Of a stretch of DNA of 41,132 bases, positions 31,149 through 39,739 are shown piece after piece. The notes beneath the pieces were generated by a model that worked only from the letters and a program-made list of their open reading frames with translations, did not search any database and was not told the origin of the DNA. Location: assembly GCA_958427975.1 (NCBI GenBank), contig CAUAEH010000013.1:1-41132 (forward strand), given 5' to 3'. Numbering within the stretch: the stretch's first letter is position 1; every line of letters starts with the position of its first letter. The DNA comes from an uncultured Collinsella sp. (GTDB lineage Bacteria > Actinomycetota > Coriobacteriia > Coriobacteriales > Coriobacteriaceae). Made by a program: the position numbers and the translations under genes.

Positions 31149-33602
31149 CTATCGAGACGCCGTCTGTGTGAGGCGAGCGCGAGCGATGGCGGCCTGACCG
31201 TAGGCGATGCAGCCGTCGTTGACGGGCACAGTGTGGGGGACCAAGACGGCAAGACCGGCGTCTTTGAGTTCATGGGTAAGGAGCTTAAGCAAAAGCCGGT
31301 TCATGAACACACCGCCCGAGAGCGCGACAGCATCGAGACCCTCGCGATCACAAATCTCGTACGCGATGTGGGTCGTGGCGTGCGTAATGGCGATGTGGAA
31401 CCCGAGGGCGAGCCTGTCGGCCGGCGCGCCTGCCTCGATTCCATTCAGAAGAGTTTCGATGAGCGGTTGAGGGTCCAAGATGGGGGAGTCGTCGGCAGGC
31501 GTGAATACGCCTGTATGATTGCCGTCGAGACGAACGGGCTTACCGCCGAGCGCGCGCCAGGCGGCGGCTTCGAGTTCGATGGCAGGCTCGCCTTCGTAGG
31601 TTGCCTTGCCGCAGATGCCCAAAACTGCAGCGGCGGCGTCAAAGAGACGCCCCATACTGCTCGTGCGTGGGCTGTTGAGGTTCCGCTCGATCATCGTAGT
31701 CGTGATGTCGCGCGTTTGCTCGTCGAGGGTGCTCAATAGCCCCGCGGCACCCGGGTGCTCGAGCAGGCCGAGCTCGCTCAGCAGGGCAAAGGCATTGCGC
31801 CGGGCATCGCGCACGGATGCGGCGCCGCCGGGGAGCGCCCAGGTGCGCAAATGCGCGGCGCGTTCAAAATCGGCAAGGCCGGCAACAAGAAACTCGCCGC
31901 CCCAAATGGTCCCATCGGTGCCGGCGCCGGTGCCGTCAAAGGCGATGCCAAGGACGCGCGCGTCGGTTGTAAGCTGGCCCGCGGCGATAGCCTCGGCCAT
32001 TACGCTGGCGATATGCGCATGATGGTGCTGCACCTCGACGAGCGGTAGATTGCATTTTCGCGCCTGTTCGCGCGCCCACTGACTCGATAGGTAGCTGGGG
32101 TGCAAGTCGCAGGCCAGCGCGGCGGGCGTCAAGTCAAAAAGGTCTTCCAAGCGCGTGCGCGCGGCGCTCCAGGCATCGAAGGTCTCGCCGTTTTCGACAT
32201 CGCCGATATGCTGCGACACAAAACAGGCTGCCTCGCCGTTCGCATCCTCGCGTGTGAATGCGATCGTTGCCTTTTGCTGTGGGCCGCAGGCGAGCACGCA
32301 GGGTGCAGTGCCGTTGAGCGCCGGCAACGACAACGGTTGCGGCGCATATCCGCGTGCGCGACGCACGGGCACGACGGTGCCGTTGACCACACGTACCACG
32401 GAGTCGTCATAGCGCGAGAGGATTGCGCGGTCGTTGCCGAGCAGCGCATCGGCGATGCCGGCGGCAACAAGATGTTCCCAGGCGAGGCCGTCATCAGTTT
32501 CAATCGGTTCCTCGCTCAGGTTTCCGCTGGTCATGACCAGCGCGTACATGTCATGCGACGCAGCAGCTGCAAGCAGCAGATGCTGAAGCGGTGTATAGGG
32601 GAGCATGACGCCGAGCTCGGGTAGATCGTGCGCGACGGATGGCGCGAGTGTAAGGGCGTCGGGGGAATCTCCCTCGCCAACAGCACGCCGGCGCAACAGC
32701 ACAATGGGGCGGATGCTGCCGGTTAGCAAGCTGCGCTCGGTATCATCGATATGACACAGGCGCTCAACGTCGGCAAGGCTGCGCACCATAACGGCAAGCG
32801 GTTTGTTGCTGCGGCGCTTTCGACGGCGAAGCTCGGCTACCGCCTGCTCGTTGGAGGCGTCGCATGCCAAGTGGAATCCGCCCAGGCCCTTGATGGCGAC
32901 AATACCGCCGCTGGCCAGCAGTTCGACACAGCGGTCAATAATGGCATCGCTGGTTTCGCGCGTGCTGCCGACGGCTGGCGTCGTCCCCGAGCCCTCGAGC
33001 TCCATGTCGCCCGCCGCCTCGCGCCAGGTAATATGTGGCCCGCAGTCAAAGCAGGCATCGGGCTGCGCATGAAAGCGCCGGTCAAGCGGGTCGCCATACT
33101 CTGCGGCGCACTCGGGGCACATGGGAAAGCAATCCATCGACGTGGCCGCTCGGTCATAAGGCTGCGACCGGATGATGGTAAAGCGTGGGCCGCAGTTGGT
33201 GCAGTTGATAAAGGGGTAGTGATAGCGTCGGTCGGCGGGATCGAACAACTCGCGCAGGCAGTCGTCACAGGTGGCGATATCGGGGGAGATGAGCGTCGTG
33301 TGCACGGTCTGATCCTGCGACGCTACGATACGAAAGACCTGCTCATCGTCGGCATCCCAAGCGTCGGGCTCCAGGTCTGCAACAGCGACATGCTCAACGC
33401 GGGCCGCGGCAGGTGCGTGCTTCGACAGCGCGGCGACAAAGTCGTCGAGTGCCTCGACCGAAGCATGCGCCTCGATGTGCACGCCATCGCCCGCGTTGAG
33501 CACCCAGCCGCAGATGCCATGCGCCATAGCCTCGCGATACACAAATGGCCGCATGCCAACGCCCTGCACAATGCCCGTCACATGAATATGCACATGCCGC
33601 AT
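31149..33602 (-). CDS. hypF: Carbamoyltransferase HypF
   Basis: An 817-residue HypF that makes the carbamoyl group used by HypE. Domains in order: acylphosphatase (VTGIVQGVGMRPFVY, residues 8-22), two zinc-finger-like CxxC blocks (CDDCLREL...CTNCGPRF and CPECAAEY...CFDCGP), a YrdC-like domain, and a Kae1-like C-terminal domain with HHAHIASVMAE and FDGTGAGTDGTIWGGEF. The start at 33602 (MRHVHIHV) follows GGGGAG; the ATG at 33617 lies upstream of that ribosome site. It follows nikR by 29 bp, suggesting one operon. Confidence 0.95.
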   Translation of the reverse strand: MRHVHIHVTGIVQGVGMRPFVYREAMAHGICGWVLNAGDGVHIEAHASVEALDDFVAALSKHAPAAARVEHVAVADLEPDAWDADDEQVFRIVASQDQTVHTTLISPDIATCDDCLRELFDPADRRYHYPFINCTNCGPRFTIIRSQPYDRAATSMDCFPMCPECAAEYGDPLDRRFHAQPDACFDCGPHITWREAAGDMELEGSGTTPAVGSTRETSDAIIDRCVELLASGGIVAIKGLGGFHLACDASNEQAVAELRRRKRRSNKPLAVMVRSLADVERLCHIDDTERSLLTGSIRPIVLLRRRAVGEGDSPDALTLAPSVAHDLPELGVMLPYTPLQHLLLAAAASHDMYALVMTSGNLSEEPIETDDGLAWEHLVAAGIADALLGNDRAILSRYDDSVVRVVNGTVVPVRRARGYAPQPLSLPALNGTAPCVLACGPQQKATIAFTREDANGEAACFVSQHIGDVENGETFDAWSAARTRLEDLFDLTPAALACDLHPSYLSSQWAREQARKCNLPLVEVQHHHAHIASVMAEAIAAGQLTTDARVLGIAFDGTGAGTDGTIWGGEFLVAGLADFERAAHLRTWALPGGAASVRDARRNAFALLSELGLLEHPGAAGLLSTLDEQTRDITTTMIERNLNSPRTSSMGRLFDAAAAVLGICGKATYEGEPAIELEAAAWRALGGKPVRLDGNHTGVFTPADDSPILDPQPLIETLLNGIEAGAPADRLALGFHIAITHATTHIAYEICDREGLDAVALSGGVFMNRLLLKLLTHELKDAGLAVLVPHTVPVNDGCIAYGQAAIARARLTQTASR

Positions 33603-33631
33603 GTGGCTCCCCTTCATTGAAGTGTGTGCTG

Positions 33632-34126
33632 TTAGAGCCCCAAGCTCTGCTTGGTGGCGGCGCAGGTGAGCTCGCCGTGCTTAACGCCGCGCAGCCCCAG
33701 CAACCGGTCCGCCAGCTCGTAGACGCGTTTGCCGCGACCCTTGAGCGCAAGAATCTCCAGGCAGTTGTGGTGGTCCAGATGCACGTGCATGGTCGAGACA
33801 ATCTCGTCGGTGTAGTCGTGCTGCACCTCGTCCAGACGGCGCGTCAGATCGCCGGTATGGTGGTCATAGATCATGGTGAGCGAACCGATGACCTGCTCGT
33901 CGGGCGTGCGCATCTGCTCCTTGGCGATCGAGGCGCGAATCAGATCGCGTACGGCCTCGGATCGGTTGGCCACGTCACCGCGGCGTGCGATTTGCTCGTC
34001 AAAGCGGCGCAGCAGGTCGTCGGGCGCGGTGACCGAAAAGCGGACCAGCTCGGAGCTGGAGCCGCTGCAGCGGCAGCTCGCATCGTCGTCCGCACCGTGA
34101 TTGTGCGCGTGCTCGTGCTCGGCCAC
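33632..34126 (-). CDS. nikR: Nickel-responsive regulator NikR, with His-rich N-terminus
   Basis: 164 residues with a ribbon-helix-helix DNA-binding part (VRFSVTAPDDLLRRFDEQIARRGDVANRSEAV) and a C-terminal ACT-like nickel domain. The nickel ligands are visible: the HH of IYDHHTG and the His-x-His...Cys set in MHVHLDHHNC. The first 25 residues form an unusual extension with HEHAHNHG and CRC, likely an extra metal-binding tail. It starts with GTG one base after the preceding gene. In front of hyp genes it would tie hydrogenase maturation to nickel supply. Confidence 0.93.
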   Translation of the reverse strand: MAEHEHAHNHGADDDASCRCSGSSSELVRFSVTAPDDLLRRFDEQIARRGDVANRSEAVRDLIRASIAKEQMRTPDEQVIGSLTMIYDHHTGDLTRRLDEVQHDYTDEIVSTMHVHLDHHNCLEILALKGRGKRVYELADRLLGLRGVKHGELTCAATKQSLGL

Positions 34127-34127
34127 G

Positions 34128-34376
34128 TTACACCAGTTTCACAGAGCCGACGGAGTTGTGATCTGCCTCGATGGCCTCCTCGTAGCCCTCGAGCGCATCG
34201 TGCGCCTCGTGCAGCGCAGACATGGCGGCCTCGAGCTTGGCGCCAATGCGCTCCATGTCAAAGTTCTCGGTCGCATGCAGCAGCTGATGGCTCCACTCGT
34301 GAGCGAGCTCAATGGTGTCGTCGACCTGCTTGACGCTCATGGCAAGCTGGCTCATGTTCATTCCGACGTCATGCAT
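34128..34376 (-). CDS. Small His-containing helical protein, unknown
   Basis: 82 residues, acidic and mostly helical by appearance, with spaced His residues (AHEWSHQLLH, LHEAHDALEG). No family recognised. It is the first gene of the nikR-hypF-hypC-hypD cluster: AGGAG lies 6 nt before the ATG and the stop is one base from the nikR start. The tight spacing and histidines suggest a nickel- or hydrogenase-related role, such as a metal-binding helper, but nothing direct shows it. HypA and HypB are absent from the window. Confidence 0.7.
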   Translation of the reverse strand: MHDVGMNMSQLAMSVKQVDDTIELAHEWSHQLLHATENFDMERIGAKLEAAMSALHEAHDALEGYEEAIEADHNSVGSVKLV

Positions 34377-34445
34377 GGGAATCTCCTTTTGTACGGGGCG
34401 ATATGGTGGTTCAGATTCTACTACGCCCGCCTTGGGCGCCGCCGC

Positions 34446-34485
34446 ATAAGAAAACGGGTGCGAGTCCGTCTGACCCGCACCCGTT
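34446..34485 (-). terminator. Terminator downstream of trxA (minus strand)
   Basis: AACGGGTGCG and CGCACCCGTT form a perfect 10-bp stem (34453-34485) with further GTC-GAC pairing in the loop. On the minus strand it is followed by TTTTCTTAT. It would end the thioredoxin transcript before the small gene at 34376. Confidence 0.75.
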
Positions 34486-34596
34486 CACTGGGGGCTGTTT
34501 GTGTCTACCATACTATCCGTGGCCGCATGTCTTGCGTTTGGCACTCCGGCGAGCGGTGCAAAACCGCTCATGGACGGCAGACAAGTAACAAGCGTA

Positions 34597-34917
34597 TTAC
34601 AGATGTTTCTCCAGCAGTGCCTGAAGTCTTGCCTTGGGTAAGGCGCCGACCGAGCGGTCGACCTCCTCGCCGTTCTTAAAGACGATCAGCGTGGGGATGC
34701 TCATGACGCCAAACTTCATGGCCAGGTCCTGGTTGTCGTCGACGTTGCACTTGGCCACAGCCAGCTTGCCGGCCAGTTCGTCGGCAACCTCGTCTACGAT
34801 GGGCGAGAGCGAGCGGCAGGGGCCGCACCACGGGGCCCAAAAATCAACCAGTACGGGCAGGCTATCGTTGACGACAGCGTCGAAGTTCTCGGGGGTAATC
34901 TGCTTAATGTCAGCCAT
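34597..34917 (-). CDS. trxA: Thioredoxin
   Basis: A 106-residue cytosolic thioredoxin. The redox motif WCGPC is at residues 30-34 and the cis-Pro is in MSIPTLIVF. It reduces protein disulfides. The start at 34917 (MADIKQ) is chosen because GGAGG lies 5 nt upstream; a longer open frame to 35001 has no homology. It is monocistronic, with a terminator at 34446-34485, and is divergent from the gene at 35054. Confidence 0.95.
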   Translation of the reverse strand: MADIKQITPENFDAVVNDSLPVLVDFWAPWCGPCRSLSPIVDEVADELAGKLAVAKCNVDDNQDLAMKFGVMSIPTLIVFKNGEEVDRSVGALPKARLQALLEKHL

Positions 34918-35053
34918 GGTGACCTCCATAATGCGACGCGGCTCGGCCGCGTAAAACTCAGTACGACCGTGCTTATACCCAGCGGCTCGTAAAGCAACCA
35001 CTCGCGGGCGGCTCTTTTATATAATGGTGGGCACGCAAACGATTGGAGAGCGC

Positions 35054-35629
35054 ATGCCCACGTCACAAAGCCAGAAAAAAGAAGCCATCGCTCAGGCGAC
35101 CGAGCAGGAGCTCGCGTCGCTTGCAGATCGCGGCGTGCGTATCTCGGGCAACGCGTGCTCGCCGATTGTGCTGGTCAAAGGCGATTTGGATGAAGCCGAG
35201 TGCTCGGGCGGCGAACTTGCCGCCGGCGCGGATGGTGCCGCATTGCGCAAGGCGCTCGGGGCAATCGGTTACGCGCCCGAAGATTTTTGTGTGCTGGCGA
35301 GTGTTGCCGGCGCAGGCGACGGAGCTGTGGCGGTGGGCCACGCCCTGCCGTGCGACCTGTTCCGCGAGGCGCTTGAGGCCTTGGACCCCGAGGCGGTGCT
35401 GCTGCTCGATAACAGCGCGGCCGATGTCATGCGCGAAACCTACGCCGACATGCTCGTGGCGATTGATGACTTCGACACCGCCATGCTCAAGCCCGGTCTG
35501 ATCGCCCATGTGCAGGGCCGCCGCGTGCTCGCGCTCGATGGCTTTGAGGCGGCGCTGACCGACAAAGCGGCCAAGCAGCGCATGTGGGCCTATATCAAGC
35601 AGCTGACCCCGGCGGTTGCTCCACTGTAG
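35054..35629 (+). CDS. Degenerate uracil-DNA-glycosylase-like protein
   Basis: 191 residues; no family recognised with certainty. The order of segments recalls family-4 UDG proteins: ACSPIVLVKGDLDEAE where the FVGEGPG loop would be, ALRKALGAIGYAPEDFCVLA, LFREALEALDPEAVLLLDNSAA like the 'P.VIV.LG..A' strand, and a C-terminal KQRMWAYIKQL. The catalytic loops (GEGPG and HPSxLL) are not preserved, so glycosylase activity is unlikely. GGAGAG lies 3 nt before the ATG. It is divergent from trxA and precedes the nad operon without sharing its operator. Confidence 0.55.
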   Translation: MPTSQSQKKEAIAQATEQELASLADRGVRISGNACSPIVLVKGDLDEAECSGGELAAGADGAALRKALGAIGYAPEDFCVLASVAGAGDGAVAVGHALPCDLFREALEALDPEAVLLLDNSAADVMRETYADMLVAIDDFDTAMLKPGLIAHVQGRRVLALDGFEAALTDKAAKQRMWAYIKQLTPAVAPL

Positions 35630-35784
35630 CGGATTAGCGCCGGCGAGCGATTACCTGGCGGGCATGCCGTCGACCATGCGCGGCGGCCGTCCAAAGATGC
35701 CTCCTACGCTATCGAGAGCTCGGCTATCCTCAGCTTGCCAGTTCGAAAATGGACCCGCCGCATGATTGAATCTTTATTTCAACT

Positions 35785-35832
35785 TGACACCTGGCTTTAC
35801 AGCTGTCTTGTCAGCTGTAAAGCCAGGTGTCA
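35785..35832. promoter_or_regulatory. 21-bp inverted repeat, likely NiaR operator
   Basis: TGACACCTGGCTTTACAGCTG (35785-35805, 21 bases; core ACAGCTG) pairs perfectly with 35812-35832 around TCTTGT. The central TGTCTTGTCA resembles NiaR target sites as I recall them. It sits 40 bp upstream of nadA, and the last gene of that operon encodes the NiaR-type regulator, so NAD precursor-responsive autoregulation is likely. Confidence 0.7.
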
Positions 35833-35871
35833 TACTAAAGCTCCAAGATTCGCCAAAAGAGAGGGGCCTTG

Positions 35872-36897
35872 ATGGCACAGAGTGCGAACATGGATGCATC
35901 GGAGCTTGCACGCGATATCGCGGCCGGCCTGGCATCGGCAACGACGGCAACGGAGCGCGCGGCACTGGTGCCCGCAGAGCTCGTCGAGGCCATTCATCAG
36001 CTAAAAACCCAACGTGACGCAGTGATCCTGGCGCACTATTATGTGGCGCCCGAGGTCCAGGCCGTTGCCGATTACGTCGGCGACAGCTTCTACTTGGCAA
36101 AGCTCGCCAAGAGCCTGCCGCAGCAGACTATCGTGCTGTGCGGTGTGGAGTTTATGGGCGAGAGCGCCAAGCTGCTCAATCCCACCAAGACCGTGTTACT
36201 GCCCGAGCCGGGCGCGGACTGCCCCATGGCGCACATGGTCAAGCGCGAGACGGTCGACGCGGCGCGCGCCGAGTATGGCGACGACCTGGCCGTGGTGTGC
36301 TACGTCAACTCGACGGTCGAGATCAAGAGCTGGAGTGACGTGTGCGTTACCAGCTCTAACGCCGTCAAGATCGTCTCCGAGCTGCCACAGCAGCACATCT
36401 TGTTCATTCCCGACCAGAACCTGGGCCGCTTTGTGGCCGAGCAGGTGCCCCAAAAGCACGTCATTCTCAACAACGGCTATTGCCCGCGTCATCACATCAT
36501 CACCGCCGAGCAGATCGTCGACGCGCAGGAGGCACATCCCGATGCGCTCGTGCTGGCGCACCCCGAGTGCAAGGCCGACGTCCTGGCCGAGGCCGACTAC
36601 ATCGGCTCCACCGCCGGCATCATCAAGTATGCCGAGGAGTCGGACGCCAACGAGTTCATCATCGTGACGGTCCGCGGCGTGCTCTACGAACTCGAGCGCC
36701 GCTGCCAGGGCACCGGCAAGAAGTTCTACTTCCCTGCGGTGCGGCCCACCTGCGTCAATATGGATCTCATCACGCTCGAAAAGCTCGCGCACTGCCTGGA
36801 GACGGGCGAGGGCGAGGTGCAGATTGGCGTGTCGGACGAGGCCGCCGATCAGGCCAAGCTCACGCTCGACCGCATGCTCGAGTACGCGGCGCGCTAA
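35872..36897 (+). CDS. nadA: Quinolinate synthase NadA
   Basis: A 341-residue enzyme that condenses iminoaspartate with dihydroxyacetone phosphate to quinolinate. The three [4Fe-4S] cysteines are visible in VLCGVEF, GYCPRHH and RPTCVNM. Further family segments are ILAHYYVAPEVQ and GSTAGIIKYA. The ATG at 35872 (second Met codon of the open frame) follows GAGAGGGG; a TTG lies directly before it. It is the first gene of nadA-nadB-nadC-niaR. Confidence 0.95.
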   Translation: MAQSANMDASELARDIAAGLASATTATERAALVPAELVEAIHQLKTQRDAVILAHYYVAPEVQAVADYVGDSFYLAKLAKSLPQQTIVLCGVEFMGESAKLLNPTKTVLLPEPGADCPMAHMVKRETVDAARAEYGDDLAVVCYVNSTVEIKSWSDVCVTSSNAVKIVSELPQQHILFIPDQNLGRFVAEQVPQKHVILNNGYCPRHHIITAEQIVDAQEAHPDALVLAHPECKADVLAEADYIGSTAGIIKYAEESDANEFIIVTVRGVLYELERRCQGTGKKFYFPAVRPTCVNMDLITLEKLAHCLETGEGEVQIGVSDEAADQAKLTLDRMLEYAAR

Positions 36898-36900
36898 GCC

Positions 36901-36935
36901 AATGTGACATGAGGGACCATCCCTTATGCCACATT
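36901..36935 (+). repeat. TGTGACA hairpin between nadA and nadB
   Basis: AATGTGACATGAGGGA pairs with TCCCTTATGCCACATT over 16 bp with one mismatch and one G-T, loop CCA. It starts 3 nt after the nadA stop and ends just before the nadB ribosome site (GGGAGAGG). It is a diverged relative of the hairpin at 12809-12845. There is no T tract, so it is unlikely to terminate fully. Confidence 0.65.
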
Positions 36936-36953
36936 ACAAGGGAGAGGATTCCT

Positions 36954-38330
36954 ATGGAAACCAAACAATACCCCGATATGGAGTGTGACGTCGTCATTGC
37001 CGGTTGCGGCGTGGCGGGCCTGTATGCGGCTCTCAATCTGCCGACGAGCACGCGCGTAATCATGCTCTCCAAGGGTGCCATCGACGAGTGCGATTCGATG
37101 CTCGCGCAGGGCGGCATTTGCGTGCTGCCCGAAGGCTCGGACTACGATGCCTTCTTTGAGGACACCATGCACGCCGGCCACTACGAGAACCGCCGCGAGA
37201 GCGTCGACATCATGATTCGCTCGAGCCGCTCGGTCATCAACGACCTGCTAGCCATGGGCGTGGACTTTGAGCGCAAGGCCGACGGCAGCCTCGGCTTTAC
37301 CCGCGAGGGCGCGCACAGCCGCCCGCGCATTGCCTTCCATGCCGATATTACGGGCAAGGAGATTACGACCAAGCTGCTCCAGGCTGTCCGTAAGCTGGAC
37401 AGCGTGCAGATTCTCGAACACGTTGCCATGACCGACATCCTGACCGCCGAGCGCGATGGCGCCACGGTTTGCACCGGCGTTGTCGCCGTTGCCGTGGATG
37501 AGGGCGATTCGGCTCGCCCCGCCGACGAGCTGGCAAATGCCGCTGAGGACGTGCATGCCGGTAAGCCGTTTAAGATCCATGCCCGCCACACGCTGTGGGC
37601 TACGGGCGGTATCGGCGGCGTATACGACCATTCGACTAACTACCCGCAGCTCACGGGCGATGCCTGCTACATTGCTCAGGAGCATGGCATTAAGATGGAG
37701 CACCTGGACTACGTGCAGATTCACCCCACGGGACTGTTCTCGCCGCAGCCGGGTCGTACGTTCCTAATCAGCGAGAGCTGCCGCGGCGAGGGCGCGATTC
37801 TGCTCAATGCCGCCGGCGAGCGCTTTACCGACGAGTTGCAGCCGCGCGACGTTGTCGCCGCCGCCATCCGCGAGCAGATGAAGCAGGACGGCACCGAGCA
37901 CGAGTGGCTGAGCTTTGCCCCCGTCGAGCGCGATGTGGTGACCGGGCACTTTACCAACATCCGCGCGCGCTGCCTGGAGGACGGTCGCGATATCTTGGAC
38001 GAGCCCATTCCCGTTACGCCCACGCAGCACTACTTTATGGGCGGCGTGTGGGTCGACAAGGACGGCCGCACCTCGATGCCCGAGCTCTACGCCGCGGGCG
38101 AGACGGCCTGCAATGGCGTTCACGGCAAGAACCGCCTGGCTTCTAACAGCCTGCTCGAGTCTCTGGTTTGGGGCCGCCGCGCCGCGTGGTACATGCGCAC
38201 CGGCGAGTCGCTGGCCGTGGAGCAGGCCGGTGAGCCCGCGCTTGACGGGCGTCACCGCGCCCTGAGCGCCGACTCCCTTGCAATCGATGATTTGGCTCGT
38301 GCCGCCGGTACGCAGGCCGTGGAGGAGTAG
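36954..38330 (+). CDS. nadB: L-aspartate oxidase NadB
   Basis: A 458-residue flavoenzyme oxidising aspartate to iminoaspartate for NadA. The FAD-binding N-terminus is CDVVIAGCGVAGLYAAL (residues 11-27). Other family segments are SMLAQGGICV, YVQIHPTGLF, RGEGAILLN and HYFMGGVWVD followed by PELYAAGE. It is somewhat shorter than E. coli NadB, lacking most of the C-terminal helical domain. GGGAGAGG precedes the ATG; the frame stays open upstream into nadA but without homology. In an anaerobe fumarate is the likely electron acceptor (general knowledge, not visible). Confidence 0.93.
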   Translation: METKQYPDMECDVVIAGCGVAGLYAALNLPTSTRVIMLSKGAIDECDSMLAQGGICVLPEGSDYDAFFEDTMHAGHYENRRESVDIMIRSSRSVINDLLAMGVDFERKADGSLGFTREGAHSRPRIAFHADITGKEITTKLLQAVRKLDSVQILEHVAMTDILTAERDGATVCTGVVAVAVDEGDSARPADELANAAEDVHAGKPFKIHARHTLWATGGIGGVYDHSTNYPQLTGDACYIAQEHGIKMEHLDYVQIHPTGLFSPQPGRTFLISESCRGEGAILLNAAGERFTDELQPRDVVAAAIREQMKQDGTEHEWLSFAPVERDVVTGHFTNIRARCLEDGRDILDEPIPVTPTQHYFMGGVWVDKDGRTSMPELYAAGETACNGVHGKNRLASNSLLESLVWGRRAAWYMRTGESLAVEQAGEPALDGRHRALSADSLAIDDLARAAGTQAVEE

Positions 38331-38333
38331 ACC

Positions 38334-39194
38334 ATGAATTCCATTACCATGAAGCTCGTCGTCGATGATCTGATTTTGCAGGCTCTGCGCGAAGACATCA
38401 CGTTTGAGGACGTGAGTACGGCGAGCGTGTGCCCCACGGCGCGCCCCGCTACCGTTGAGCTCATCGCCAAGGCCGACGGCATTATCGCCGGCCTGGACGT
38501 ATTCGCCCGCACCTTTGAGCTGCTGGATCCGCAGAGCTCCGTGTTGTTCGATGTCGCGGACGGCGACGGGGTACACGCTGGCGACCATGTGGGCCAGGTG
38601 CGCGGCGACGCGCGCGTGCTGCTTTCGGGCGAGCGCGTGGCGCTCAACTATCTGCAGCGCATGAGCGGCATCGCCACTTACACGCATCGGATGGTGGCTG
38701 CGCTCGAGGGCACCAAGACCGTGCTTGTCGACACGCGCAAGACCACGCCGGGAATGCGCGTCTTCGAGAAGGCCGCAGTCGAGATCGGCGGCGGCAGCAA
38801 CCACCGTTACAACCTGTCGACGGCCGTCATGCTCAAGGACAACCACATCGATGCCGCCGGTGGCGTGACGCGTGCGATCGAGATGGCGCGCGCCCATGCA
38901 TCGTTTACCACGACGGTCGAGATCGAGTGCGAGAACCTGGACATGGTGCGCGAGGCTGTGGAGGCCGGAGCCGACATCATCATGTTCGACAACATGACCC
39001 ACGACGATATGGCTGCCGCGATTGAATTTATCGCCGGTCGTGCCAAGACCGAGTGCTCGGGCAACGTGGACGCCAGCAATATCCGCGCGCTTGCCGACCT
39101 GGGCGTTGACTTTATTAGCTCGGGGGCGCTGACGCACTCTGCGCCGATTCTCGACCTCTCGCTTAAGCACCTGCGTCTGCTGGACGGTAAATAA
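38334..39194 (+). CDS. nadC: Nicotinate-nucleotide pyrophosphorylase NadC
   Basis: A 286-residue quinolinate phosphoribosyltransferase converting quinolinate and PRPP to nicotinate mononucleotide. Family segments: LNYLQRMSGIATYTHRMV, DTRKTTPGMR, GGGSNHRYNL, LKDNHI and a late GVDFISSGALTHS. The start is 3 nt after the nadB stop with GGAGGAG upstream. Its stop overlaps the niaR start (TAATG). Confidence 0.95.
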   Translation: MNSITMKLVVDDLILQALREDITFEDVSTASVCPTARPATVELIAKADGIIAGLDVFARTFELLDPQSSVLFDVADGDGVHAGDHVGQVRGDARVLLSGERVALNYLQRMSGIATYTHRMVAALEGTKTVLVDTRKTTPGMRVFEKAAVEIGGGSNHRYNLSTAVMLKDNHIDAAGGVTRAIEMARAHASFTTTVEIECENLDMVREAVEAGADIIMFDNMTHDDMAAAIEFIAGRAKTECSGNVDASNIRALADLGVDFISSGALTHSAPILDLSLKHLRLLDGK

Positions 39195-39739
39195 TGGACG
39201 CCCGCGAGCGTCGCCGTGCCATCATGGCCGTGCTCGAGGGAGCCAAGGGACCCGTATCGGGCAGCGCGCTTGCCCGCGAGGTGGGTGTGAGCCGCCAGAT
39301 TGTCGTGCAAGACATTGCTCTGCTGCGCGCCGACGGGCACGATATCGTGGCGACCAACCGTGGTTATGTGCTGCAGGAGGCCCCCAGCAGCCCCGCCGTG
39401 CCCACGCGCTTGGTCAAGGTTCGCCACAGCGTGGAGCAGGCAGGCGATGAGCTCACGAGCATCGTCGACGCGGGCGGCGCCGTGCTCAACGTGATCGTCA
39501 ACCACCGCGTGTACGGCAAGATCACGGCCGACCTGGACATCCGCAATCGTCGCGATGTTGAGCGCTACCTGCACGATATCGAGAGCGGCAAGAGCTTTCC
39601 GCTGCTAACGGTGACGAGCGGCTATCACTTCCATCGTATTGCGGCAGAAGACGAGCAAACCCTCGACGAGATCGAGGCCATGCTCAAAGAGAAAGGCTAC
39701 CTGGCAGACCTAATGCCCTACGAAGACGACCTATCGTAG
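39194..39739 (+). CDS. niaR: NiaR-type regulator (HTH + 3H domain)
   Basis: 181 residues. An N-terminal helix-turn-helix (GSALAREVGVSRQIVVQDIALLRADG, residues about 22-47) is followed by a 3H domain with its three conserved histidine sites: VNHRVYGKI, RYLHDIE and GYHFHRI. NiaR proteins repress NAD synthesis or nicotinate uptake genes when nicotinate is bound. It is the last gene of the nad operon, overlapping nadC by one base, and the large inverted repeat at 35785 is its probable operator. A structured element begins one base after its stop. Confidence 0.9.
   Translation: MDARERRRAIMAVLEGAKGPVSGSALAREVGVSRQIVVQDIALLRADGHDIVATNRGYVLQEAPSSPAVPTRLVKVRHSVEQAGDELTSIVDAGGAVLNVIVNHRVYGKITADLDIRNRRDVERYLHDIESGKSFPLLTVTSGYHFHRIAAEDEQTLDEIEAMLKEKGYLADLMPYEDDLS

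Noticed and set aside
34377..34596. tRNA gene in the gap downstream of trxA
   Set aside because: No cloverleaf arms or T-loop GTTCRANYC were seen; the only structure is a terminator hairpin.
36480..36953. Upstream extension of nadB overlapping nadA
   Set aside because: The open frame continues only because of GC bias; the FAD-binding N-terminus starts at the ATG at 36954 with a good ribosome site.
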